Source: Streptococcus lactarius (GTDB lineage Bacteria > Bacillota > Bacilli > Lactobacillales > Streptococcaceae). Taken from it: 27,890 nucleotides of DNA. This document shows, piece after piece, positions 7,654 through 15,614 of this stretch (the stretch's first letter is position 1; each line of letters begins with the position of its first letter). Location: positions 9,726-37,615 of the forward strand of contig NZ_MRXX01000010.1 in NCBI RefSeq assembly GCF_016642265.1, written 5' to 3'. The translations under genes and the position numbers were made by a program. Below the pieces are notes generated by a model. The model saw only the letters and a program-made list of their open reading frames with translations, made no database searches and was not told the DNA's origin.

Positions 7654-9231
7654 ATGATTGGTGACTTTTTGAAACAGCGTAGATTAGCAATGGGGTTTAC
7701 TCAAGAATTTGTAGCAAATCAATTAAAACTAAGCCGACAGGCTATCTCAAACTGGGAAAATGGCTCTCGTGATATCAATGTTAAAGACTTAATAGCCTAT
7801 GCAAAGCTACTAGAAATATCCTTCGAAGATTTAGAAGTTAGTTTAAATCAACCAAGTGCTTTAACTAAAGAAAGCATATCTAAAATAACAGATGGCGTTG
7901 TACCCAAGCATTTTAATTTAAAATTACAAAGACAAGAGCAGACTGAAGCTACCAGCACTCAAAAGCTTCACGTCAAAATCGAAGGAGATAAAGTTATCGG
8001 CGTTCATATTCTATTATCTTGCTTATTTTTGAATAAAAACAAGTTAATAATCAGAAACTGCCCTACTGCCTTTGATTTTCTAAATATACTCTATGAATTT
8101 GGAAAGAATGAGTGGTCTGATTCTTTCACCTATGAAGATACTATCGAGGTTAGCTCTAAAAGGATGCCTACAGATATTACATCTCTCAATAAAATTAGTC
8201 GAGCTAGCATTGGTACTATAACAGCTTTAACTTATCGCTATCACCATCTTTTATTTGCATTTCCTGGAGGAGACGATTTTTGTTTCAGACCTATTGACTT
8301 ACACCTTGATATTCTCTCCACCGTAGCGAGCTATACCTATCAAGAAAAGAATAAAATCTTTTATTCTGAGAAGAATGACTTGCTAAATAAAAACATATCC
8401 TTAAATTGTTACGCAGATGGAAGTAAAAGTGTTGGAGCTTTTTTCAATGCTATTAGTTTAGCTTACTTTTATCCAAATGAAATAAAAATCAACGGTCTTT
8501 CTCCAGACCCTACTGTATCCTACCTCATTTCTTTGTTAGAGTCCGCGACGAATCGAACCGTCCAATATTTATCACCAGACAAAATTTTAATCCCTAAGGT
8601 AGACTCTATCGAAATGAAAAATACTGAAATAACGTTACCTCCCGATATGACTATGTTTGTTTCTTATGTCTTGCTATTCTGGGATGAGTTAGAAAATATC
8701 ATTTTTGACAATGTATTTATCAGAGATATTCCTCAAAGTTACATTGACCTTTTTACAAAATTAGGTCTAAATATCATTGAAGACAAACACACAATTCAGT
8801 TCAAAAAAACATCTCAAATAGAGTCCGAGTACTTTGAATTTTTACGTTTAGGTGCTGCACCATTTATTACAAGTGATTTAGGTCCTATTCTATCAGAATT
8901 TTTAGCCTTTCACAATATATCATCCATCCTATTTGATGAAGTATTTATTCAAAGAACCAATCATATTGCAGAATTACACAAATTGGGAATTAGAATAAAA
9001 GTTTTGAGTAACGGTGCATTAAAAACACAAGACAAACTATCAGATATTGACACAACTTTAAAAATGTATCATTTAAATGATACATGTGCAGGTATGGCTA
9101 TCTTGATGGGAATCATTCAAGTTCATCTTGATAAAGTGATGCTATCAAATTTTGACACTGTTCTTCACGGATTCGGAAACATACAAAAGGTATTAAGTTC
9201 ATTAGGATATAAAGGAGAGATTTATGGATAA
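7654..9231 (+). CDS. XRE-type HTH regulator fused to a MurA-like enolpyruvyltransferase fold
   Basis: A 525-residue two-part protein. Residues 1-60 are a canonical XRE helix-turn-helix (IGDFLKQRRLAMGFTQ, then LSRQAISNWENGSRDIN). From about 100 to the end it follows the UDP-GlcNAc enolpyruvyltransferase (MurA) fold: SRASIGTITAL, FPGGDDFCFRPIDLHLDIL (about 202-220), ITSDLGPI (405-412), IQRTNHIAELHKLGI (432-446), NDTCAGMAILMG (475-486) and a short C-terminal HGFGNIQKVLSSLG. Compared with MurA, the catalytic Cys is Asp207, a change known in some active fosfomycin-insensitive MurAs. The N-terminal Lys-Asn pair is not intact, and Cys478 and His505 stand where MurA has arginines. It may therefore be a ligand sensor or an altered enzyme. 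The start at 7654 is preferred over 7648 because of AGAGG spacing. It is the first gene of the island and overlaps the next by 8 bases. Confidence 0.8.
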   Translation: MIGDFLKQRRLAMGFTQEFVANQLKLSRQAISNWENGSRDINVKDLIAYAKLLEISFEDLEVSLNQPSALTKESISKITDGVVPKHFNLKLQRQEQTEATSTQKLHVKIEGDKVIGVHILLSCLFLNKNKLIIRNCPTAFDFLNILYEFGKNEWSDSFTYEDTIEVSSKRMPTDITSLNKISRASIGTITALTYRYHHLLFAFPGGDDFCFRPIDLHLDILSTVASYTYQEKNKIFYSEKNDLLNKNISLNCYADGSKSVGAFFNAISLAYFYPNEIKINGLSPDPTVSYLISLLESATNRTVQYLSPDKILIPKVDSIEMKNTEITLPPDMTMFVSYVLLFWDELENIIFDNVFIRDIPQSYIDLFTKLGLNIIEDKHTIQFKKTSQIESEYFEFLRLGAAPFITSDLGPILSEFLAFHNISSILFDEVFIQRTNHIAELHKLGIRIKVLSNGALKTQDKLSDIDTTLKMYHLNDTCAGMAILMGIIQVHLDKVMLSNFDTVLHGFGNIQKVLSSLGYKGEIYG

Positions 9232-10108
9232 CCTACACTTTTACTCATCAAAGTAATCTACGAAATTTCTGACATATCTTCCCAAGACAACTTGTTTCTT
9301 AGGTGCATGCACTGCTCAAAATCTAGCCCTTAGAATTAACTATTTTTCCAACAGTCAAATTAAAACTTTTTCTCCTTATGATACCATTTTTAATGCACCA
9401 TCCTTACTAAAGGATTTAGAAATCATTGCATTTGAATTGAATCATCATATCTTAATAGATACCAAACAAAAAGTATTTTATGATGAAGTTCGTTTTTGGA
9501 ATCGTTCAGAGAGTTTTAAAAAGGTCATAAACGAAAATTTACAGATTGATACTTGTGTTAAGAGAGCAATAACTGAATCAGATTTACTAATCGTCTCTCT
9601 CGGATCCGTTGAAATATGGTCTAAGTCTGAACACGTAATGAACAGACTTCCAAAAAATCAGTTTTTCAACCCAGAGATTAAAAATGTTTATCTATCCTCC
9701 GACGATATTCTTAACTTTTCTAAGGAAATTATGCGAATCGTGCACCTTATCAATCCTGGCATTAAGATTCAATTTTCAATCCCCTATGTACTTCTTAAAG
9801 CTTCTGAAAAATTTCAAAATCTTCATTTAGCTACAACTGAAAATTATCGGATTATCAAAGATGCTATTATGGAATTAGGGTACGACTATTACTTTCCTGA
9901 ATATGAATTATTCAAATACTATGTTGAAAAAAATAATCATCCTTTCCAAGAGGATGGAAGGCATCCTTCTGTATAGCTAATTGCAGACGTATCTAAACAC
10001 ATTGTTAAAGAAATTAACAAGGATTATCTATTAGATACACCCCACAAACCATTTGCAATCAACAAAGTCGATAGCCGAGGTAAAATCAATGGTAAAGAAT
10101 ACTTATAG
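9224..10108 (+). pseudogene. GSCFA-family protein, frame interrupted by two stop codons
   Basis: Read as one frame, this is a 294-residue GSCFA-domain protein, but codon 11 is TAA (9254-9256) and codon 251 is TAG (9974-9976). Family hallmarks are otherwise present in order: CFLGACTAQN (motif normally GSCFA), TFSPYDTIFNAPSLL, LLIVSLGSVEIW, NRLPKNQFFNPE, NPGIKIQFSIP, YDYYFPEYELF and EDGRHPS. No ATG, GTG or TTG in frame lies between the TAA and the GACTA motif; a start at 9437 would lose the motif. AAAGGAGA precedes the ATG at 9224, which overlaps the previous gene, and the reading-through end overlaps the next start. Both stops are one C-to-T change from a Gln codon. GSCFA proteins are SGNH-like, with roles around surface or small-molecule acyl chemistry that are poorly defined. 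Alternatives are decay in this isolate, a sequencing error or suppression. Confidence 0.82.
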
Positions 10109-11174
10109 TGACGATTTACAACGTATCTTTAAAGCTCAGACTCTCCCATCATCGCCTTTGATAAGAGAAGAAAAGAACTTATTTACTTTTTCACCCATTC
10201 AAGATGAGCTAGAGTATTTTAAAGAAAAAAAATATGGTTTATATGTAAAAGAACAAGTTTGTTTCCGAAATGTCTATCCTGCTAACTTAGTAAATCCTAT
10301 CTCTACCCCATGCCAAACTTTAATTAGTTTATTTTCATTCTATGAAGAGAAATATGGACAAATTATTGAAACTTTTATTACTAAGTTTTTAAATAAATGG
10401 ATTCCTTTTGATGATATTTACATTATCTGTCCCAACATTACTGATGCTCTTGAGCAACTGTACAAGGTTACCAACCATATTATCGAAATTGATAAAGAAC
10501 GTCTACGATGTGATGTTCCCTTGTCTGGAAATCACTACTACATTAAAATTTGCGTCCAATACCATAACGGTCTAGTGACTCTGGCAAATTTTGTACTGAT
10601 AAATTATCAAGGAGGACTTCAATCACAAATAGACAGTGTTCTTTTCCCTTTAAGATTAGATATGATTCGTGAACAGGCGAAATCTATTTACGAGTCGCAA
10701 AATTTTCTAGCCATCTACAATAAGTTATATAAATTTTCTAGTAGTCATGAACTGACACATTTTTTCATCAGTCAACTAGAAGCTTTAACCATTTTATTAC
10801 CGGAAATTGGAACATTTGGCAATCATAAACACAGCTATGCTCTAAAAAAACTAGCTAGAGAAATCTTTTTGGAATGTGATATTCATAATATCTCACTAGA
10901 GGACGTCTTAAATGAGTTTCCAACGATTAAAATCGAATTGCTAAAACAGTACAAGGAATATTCTCGGAATATCAATAAAGCATTAAAGAAAGTCAAAAAG
11001 AGTAGGGATACAATGGGGGCAGATTATGCCTATCAGACATTAGGTATTCCTTATAAACTCTACAAAAATCAAATTGACCCTACTTATAAACTACCTGAGT
11101 TGCCTAACAACTTTGCTTATTATAGAGATTCCCATAAAAATCGCTATCAAAATCCTATAGAAAGTTATAAATAA
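10089..11174 (+). CDS. Protein distantly resembling the alanyl-tRNA synthetase catalytic core
   Basis: 361 residues from the ATG at 10089, chosen because GAGGT lies about 8 bases upstream; an in-frame TTG at 10053 has no site. The layout recalls the AlaRS aminoacylation domain. QVCFRNVYPANLVNP with the following SFYEEKYGQIIETFITKFLNKW matches the region around motif 2 and the helix after it. QIDSVLFPLRLDMI sits where motif 3 (VDTGMGLERL) is expected. LPEIGTFGNHKHSYALKKLAREIF matches the start of the tRNA-recognition helices (EGRGYVLRRLLRRA). The key arginines and the glycine-rich motif 3 are not conserved, and editing and C-terminal domains are absent. It may activate an amino acid without tRNA, use a charged tRNA, or be non-catalytic. 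It starts inside the end of the GSCFA frame and ends 2 bases before the first ATP-grasp gene. Confidence 0.5.
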   Translation: MVKNTYSDDLQRIFKAQTLPSSPLIREEKNLFTFSPIQDELEYFKEKKYGLYVKEQVCFRNVYPANLVNPISTPCQTLISLFSFYEEKYGQIIETFITKFLNKWIPFDDIYIICPNITDALEQLYKVTNHIIEIDKERLRCDVPLSGNHYYIKICVQYHNGLVTLANFVLINYQGGLQSQIDSVLFPLRLDMIREQAKSIYESQNFLAIYNKLYKFSSSHELTHFFISQLEALTILLPEIGTFGNHKHSYALKKLAREIFLECDIHNISLEDVLNEFPTIKIELLKQYKEYSRNINKALKKVKKSRDTMGADYAYQTLGIPYKLYKNQIDPTYKLPELPNNFAYYRDSHKNRYQNPIESYK

Positions 11175-11176
11175 TC

Positions 11177-12382
11177 ATGTCAAAATTACTTATTTTACAC
11201 CCATATCGTGAAACATACACCGATATTTATTCCTGCCTATCCCAAAATCATCAATACACTATCCTAATTGATGATAGTAAAAGTGATTCATTTGAAACGA
11301 ATAAACCAACCAATGTCACTTTAGTTACTACCCAACATTATCCTGAAAAGAGAAAAGAAACCTCACAAGAAATCCTACAACAATCTCATTTCGATGCGAT
11401 TGTTGCTTTAGATGAGTTTGATATGGTATTAGCTGCAGAATTACGAGAACAATTTCATATTAAAGGACAATCAGTCAGTCAAGCTAAAACCTTCCGTGAT
11501 AAAGACAAAATGACACAGAAAGTCAGTGAACTAGATTTTAAAATCCCCCATTCTCGGAAAATCTCATCTTATGCGGAATTGAAAAACTTTTTCAAACAAC
11601 ATGGAGATATTATTCTAAAACCTTTGGATGGAGCTGGTTCTGTTGATACTTTTCATTTAAAAAGAGAGACTGATTTGGTTTCTTTTCATTCTGATCATTT
11701 TTGGAAGGACAAGACTGTCCTTGTTCAAGAATACATCTATGCAGATGTCTATCACATAGATGGCTTTGTTTATCAGGGAAATATCATCTACTGTGAACCT
11801 TCCCAATATATCTACAATCCCTTGCTCATTAAAAAAGGTATATCAGCTGCAGCGGTTTCCTTAGACCATACTTCAGAACAGTTCAATAAGCTTGTTGACT
11901 ATGCTTCTACACTAAGCCATGGACTTTATCCCAATGGAACATTTCTTTTTCACTTAGAAGTGTTTTACGATGGACACGAAATTATTTTTTTGGAAATTGC
12001 TTCACGCATTGGCGGAGCACGAATTCGTCAAAATTTACAATATAAGCTCAATCACAATCCACTAGAACTTCTTTTAAAAGCTATTTGTGATGATTCCTTA
12101 CCTACAATTCCGAAAACATTCCCTGTCACTGGCTGGCTTCTAACAGCAAAAAAGAAAGGAATCATTAAGCAACTCCCAGAATTAACTGAAACTATCAAAA
12201 AACAATATTCAATTTTTGATTACACAACTTACACACAAGTTGGTAAACAGTTAAATGATGCCTTTCATAGCGCGGATGCTATTGTCGGCTTCTCTTGCTA
12301 TGGTTCAACATTCCTAGAAACCAAGAAAAACCTTCAAGGAGCTGAAGCTTGGGCGTTAGAAAATACGAGGTATGAGAAATGA
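11177..12382 (+). CDS. ATP-grasp ligase (first of a pair)
   Basis: A 401-residue ATP-grasp enzyme of the carboxylate-amine ligase type, expected to make an amide or peptide bond through an acyl phosphate. It has an N-terminal Rossmann-like pre-ATP domain (1-110), a small ATP-grasp subdomain with ILKPLDGAGS (Lys148) and the adenine-contacting VQEYIYADVYHIDGFV. The metal-binding acidic pair is Glu261 in FHLEVF and Glu273 in LEIASRIGG. EIASRIGG replaces the common EINPR, as in several amino-acid ligases. A C-terminal domain (about 300-401) carries PVTGWLLTAKKKG. The substrates are unknown. Its last four bases (ATGA) form the start of the next ligase, so the two are translationally coupled. Confidence 0.85.
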   Translation: MSKLLILHPYRETYTDIYSCLSQNHQYTILIDDSKSDSFETNKPTNVTLVTTQHYPEKRKETSQEILQQSHFDAIVALDEFDMVLAAELREQFHIKGQSVSQAKTFRDKDKMTQKVSELDFKIPHSRKISSYAELKNFFKQHGDIILKPLDGAGSVDTFHLKRETDLVSFHSDHFWKDKTVLVQEYIYADVYHIDGFVYQGNIIYCEPSQYIYNPLLIKKGISAAAVSLDHTSEQFNKLVDYASTLSHGLYPNGTFLFHLEVFYDGHEIIFLEIASRIGGARIRQNLQYKLNHNPLELLLKAICDDSLPTIPKTFPVTGWLLTAKKKGIIKQLPELTETIKKQYSIFDYTTYTQVGKQLNDAFHSADAIVGFSCYGSTFLETKKNLQGAEAWALENTRYEK

Positions 12383-13494
12383 AGTATTTTATTTATCGCT
12401 TTTCTCCTGCAAGTATCGGTATACAAGCACAAAAAAATTTAAGTATTGTTTGCCCTAATAAACAAAAAGAAAATTATCTCACTTTAGGATTTTCAAAAAA
12501 CCAAATTTTTGGAATAGATGATTTTAGCCAGCTGAACCTCCTTCTTTTTTTCAATAATATTCAAAACATTGAAGATATTTTTACACTAGACGAAGGATTA
12601 ATGCACATTGTTGGTGTGCTAAAATCCTTTTTCACTTTAGAAAAAGAGGCTTGGAAAATCTCCTATGCCTATAAAGATAAAAAGTTCATGCGAGAACAAT
12701 TAGATGGTCGTGTTAACCAACCTCAATTACTGGATCCAAACGCTCCTCTTCCATCAACTTTTCTTATCAAACCAAGATGTGGAGCATCCGGGAAAGACAT
12801 TCATATTGTATCTAAAATACCAGAATATTATCGAAGCGAAGATTTTCTTCTAGAAACACGAAAGGATTTTGATACGATGTTTACTTGTGATGGGATAGCG
12901 GTAAATGGAAAAATCCAATTCTTTTTCACACATGAATATGTAGGAAATATTCTAGACGTTAAAACAACCTTCATCAATATCATCCGTACTAACTCCCGAT
13001 ATAATGACTCCATTTTCATTCAACGATTACAAGCTGAGACCCAAAAAGTATTGGACTGTCTTGGAACAGAGAAGATTCACCCTTTTCATGCTGAATTCTT
13101 TTATAACTCTACTAAAAACGAGTTAAGCTTTTGTGAAATCGGAAAACGATTTGGCGGAGGCAATATTCCACTACTCATAAAGTCTGCTTTTCATTTTGAC
13201 ATACTAGATACTTACTGGAAACTAATAAATTCAATTCCTATACAAACAATAGTTTCTAAATACCCATCCAAGATCGCTGTAACTATAGCTATTTTTCAAA
13301 ACAAGCATCATCAATTACCTCCACAACTCCCTATTCCTTTTGAGTTTTTCAGAGAATATCCTGAAAATATAGGTTTCGCTGCTCAGTCTTTAGATGACTT
13401 ACGCTATCTTATATCTTGTAGTACTAAGGATGAGAAAGAATTTACTACTGTAAATAATTTACTTAAAGGATACACAAATGAACAAAGAACATAA
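12379..13494 (+). CDS. ATP-grasp ligase (second of the pair), divergent
   Basis: A 371-residue protein with an ATP-grasp core: FLIKPRCGASGKDIHIV (Lys131) and the metal site Glu239 in FHAEFF plus Glu253 in FCEIGKRFGGG. The N-terminal part (1-110) is only weakly like a pre-ATP domain, so the acceptor site probably differs from its neighbour. GAGG at 12367-12370 lies 8 bases before the ATG at 12379, and the start overlaps the previous stop (ATGA). It overlaps the exporter gene by 17 bases. Two consecutive non-identical ATP-grasp ligases in one operon usually add two building blocks in sequence; that role is inferred. Confidence 0.8.
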   Translation: MKYFIYRFSPASIGIQAQKNLSIVCPNKQKENYLTLGFSKNQIFGIDDFSQLNLLLFFNNIQNIEDIFTLDEGLMHIVGVLKSFFTLEKEAWKISYAYKDKKFMREQLDGRVNQPQLLDPNAPLPSTFLIKPRCGASGKDIHIVSKIPEYYRSEDFLLETRKDFDTMFTCDGIAVNGKIQFFFTHEYVGNILDVKTTFINIIRTNSRYNDSIFIQRLQAETQKVLDCLGTEKIHPFHAEFFYNSTKNELSFCEIGKRFGGGNIPLLIKSAFHFDILDTYWKLINSIPIQTIVSKYPSKIAVTIAIFQNKHHQLPPQLPIPFEFFREYPENIGFAAQSLDDLRYLISCSTKDEKEFTTVNNLLKGYTNEQRT

Positions 13495-14653
13495 AAATAT
13501 ACTATTACTAATAATACGTGGACAAACAACTAATTTTGGAAACATTATATTTGATTATGCTAATAAGCTTTTAATTGCTAACCTTGCTTCTAGATCTTCG
13601 TTTTTTATGATGATCTATCAAAGTACTGAGTCTGTCATTCAATTAATTTTCAACTTATTTGCTGGCTACGTTGCTGATTTTAGTGATAGGAAACGAATGC
13701 TAATAGCAACCGATTTAATTGCTGCTACTGCAACCTTTTTCCTCTTTCTATTTTATAGCCCACAAAATATCTGGGCATTAATTGTCGTCAATATATTATT
13801 AGCGATTCTATTTAGTTTTAATGGTCCAGCCTATAAAGCTATTATAAAAGACTTGCTCTCAAGTGATGGAATTTTGACATATAACTCTTTCTCAAAAATT
13901 GTAGCTGAGATTGTTAGTGTTGGAGCACCACTCGCTTCAGTATTTGTCATCCATCAGTTTGGATTCAAGTATGGTATGCTCATCAACTCACTGTCATTCT
14001 TAGTTTCCGCTTTATGTGAGTACCATTTCCATATACAATATCAGCATGAGAACATCCAGTCAAAATTTTTTTCCGGTATAAAAGAAGGCTTTTTATACCT
14101 TTATAAAGATAAAACGCTCTTAACTATCTTAATTACTGCCTCATTTCTTAATTTTCTTGATGCCATTTACGCTTTCTATCTTCCATTTACATCAAGCTTT
14201 TCTGACTTTCATAATATATTTGCCTATATTCTTGTAGCACAATCTATTGGTAGTATTATAGGAGCATTGATCATTAGTCTAGTGAAGAAAAAGATCGAAT
14301 TGAAACACTTTCTTCATTTTTTATTACCAGGTGCTATCTCCCTAATGTTAATTAATAGTTTAAAGTTTTCGCAAGTGATTATATTGATTTTATTTGCTAT
14401 TTTTTCAACAACAGTTGCTATGTTTAACGTCAATCTCATGTCTCACCTTCAAATATCTATTGATTCAAACTTCTTAGGGCGTATCTTCAGTATTATTTTT
14501 ACCATTAGTGGTCTCTTTGCACCATTCGGAACTCTTTTCGCATCCTGGATAGATATTAAAAGTTGGCAAATATTTCAATTTATAGGAATTGGCCAATTAG
14601 TGATCTATCTTGTAAGTTTATTGTTCATTAATCTTAATTCAGAAAAGTCATAA
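13478..14653 (+). CDS. MFS transporter, probable product exporter
   Basis: A 391-residue integral membrane protein with about 11-12 hydrophobic segments. The loop between segments 2 and 3 has the major-facilitator motif A variant GYVADFSDRKRML, typical of drug/proton antiporters and of Mef/EntS-type exporters. AAAGGA lies 7 bases before the ATG. The start lies inside the end of the second ATP-grasp gene and the stop is followed by a terminator, so it is the last gene of the operon. Export of the operon's product, possibly giving self-protection, is inferred from position. Confidence 0.87.
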   Translation: MNKEHKNILLLIIRGQTTNFGNIIFDYANKLLIANLASRSSFFMMIYQSTESVIQLIFNLFAGYVADFSDRKRMLIATDLIAATATFFLFLFYSPQNIWALIVVNILLAILFSFNGPAYKAIIKDLLSSDGILTYNSFSKIVAEIVSVGAPLASVFVIHQFGFKYGMLINSLSFLVSALCEYHFHIQYQHENIQSKFFSGIKEGFLYLYKDKTLLTILITASFLNFLDAIYAFYLPFTSSFSDFHNIFAYILVAQSIGSIIGALIISLVKKKIELKHFLHFLLPGAISLMLINSLKFSQVIILILFAIFSTTVAMFNVNLMSHLQISIDSNFLGRIFSIIFTISGLFAPFGTLFASWIDIKSWQIFQFIGIGQLVIYLVSLLFINLNSEKS

Positions 14654-14702
14654 AATTTTTTTCATTAAATTTTGCAATTATTATTGAATAGAATAGCGAT
14701 AT

Positions 14703-14734
14703 AAAAAAGCGGACATTTATACATCCGCTTTTTT
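14703..14734. terminator. Bidirectional terminator closing the island
   Basis: A perfect 11-bp stem, AAAAAAGCGGA (14703-14713) with TCCGCTTTTTT (14724-14734), lies between the convergent exporter and metallophosphoesterase genes. It has a run of T on both strands and can serve both. Confidence 0.88.
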
Positions 14735-14761
14735 GATTGGTTGAATACACAAGAGACCCAC

Positions 14762-15604
14762 CTATGATTCATTGGAAAGATTGAAATAGGCAGCTACTTC
14801 TTTGGCATAACCGAATTTCTCAATCAAGGAAGCTAGCAACTCACTATTATGACCTCGATAGTTATCCTCGCGTCTCAATTCTTCGTACATCTCAATAAAA
14901 GGAAGGCCCTTGTCCTTGGCATCTTGTAATTCTGCTTCATAGTCGTAAGCCACCTTCCGAAATTGCAGGTTGGTCACCCCATCTTCTTCGACATCGATCA
15001 GTGCATACTGAGCTCTGTGGTTTTGAATTGGTTCCCAGTCAAAATAAGGCATGCCAATAGTCCCTGGATTGAGAATCTGCTGGCCCTGACTGCCATAGCG
15101 AAGCAACTGCTTGTGGACATGACCGTAGATGGCCATATCTGTCTGGTCATCCAGCAATTGATCAAAGTTCTCCGTCGCATTAGCTGGATGCAAGTCTCTA
15201 CCATAATTCTTTTCTGGTAAGTTGTGGGTCAGTGAAAAGCGAATGCCGTTGACCTCCTTCTTCTCCATTAGAGGAAGCGAACGAAGCCAATCAATCCGCT
15301 TAGGATCCAGTCCCTCCATGACATACTGAGTGAGACGAAGCATTTGGATCTCCTGCGGATCCTCGAGCCCGTACTCACCATCCAAAGCCTCTAGGACACA
15401 ATCGTCCCAATTTCCACGAACAGCTGCTGTAATCGGAATCGCATCCAGCAAGTCAAAAAGGTCCTCTCTTCCTGGTCCTGGTAACAAAATGTCCCCTAAA
15501 AGCCAGTATTCCGTCGCGCCTAGAGCACGCGCATCCGCAATCACTGCCTCCAGGGCTCTTGTATCTCCGTGAATATCAGATAAAATAGCAATTCGATGAT
15601 TCAT
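14762..15604 (-). CDS. Metallophosphoesterase (calcineurin-like fold)
   Basis: A 280-residue cytoplasmic phosphoesterase with the complete metal-binding series: SDIHGD (Asp10, His12), LLGDILLPGP, GNWDD, the LTHNLPEK histidine and GHVHKQ. The substrate is unknown; relatives act on cyclic nucleotides, nucleotides or phosphodiesters. AAGGAG precedes the ATG and overlaps the TAA of uvrC, so the two genes are coupled. Confidence 0.88.
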   Translation of the reverse strand: MNHRIAILSDIHGDTRALEAVIADARALGATEYWLLGDILLPGPGREDLFDLLDAIPITAAVRGNWDDCVLEALDGEYGLEDPQEIQMLRLTQYVMEGLDPKRIDWLRSLPLMEKKEVNGIRFSLTHNLPEKNYGRDLHPANATENFDQLLDDQTDMAIYGHVHKQLLRYGSQGQQILNPGTIGMPYFDWEPIQNHRAQYALIDVEEDGVTNLQFRKVAYDYEAELQDAKDKGLPFIEMYEELRREDNYRGHNSELLASLIEKFGYAKEVAAYFNLSNES

Positions 15605-15614
15605 TATAAACTCC

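Noticed and set aside
9437..9976. An intact 179-residue gene within the GSCFA locus
   Set aside because: It would lack the family's N-terminal motif, which lies upstream in the same frame, and no ribosome site precedes 9437.
10053..10088. Upstream TTG start for the AlaRS-like gene
   Set aside because: No ribosome site; the ATG at 10089 has GAGGT at a good distance.
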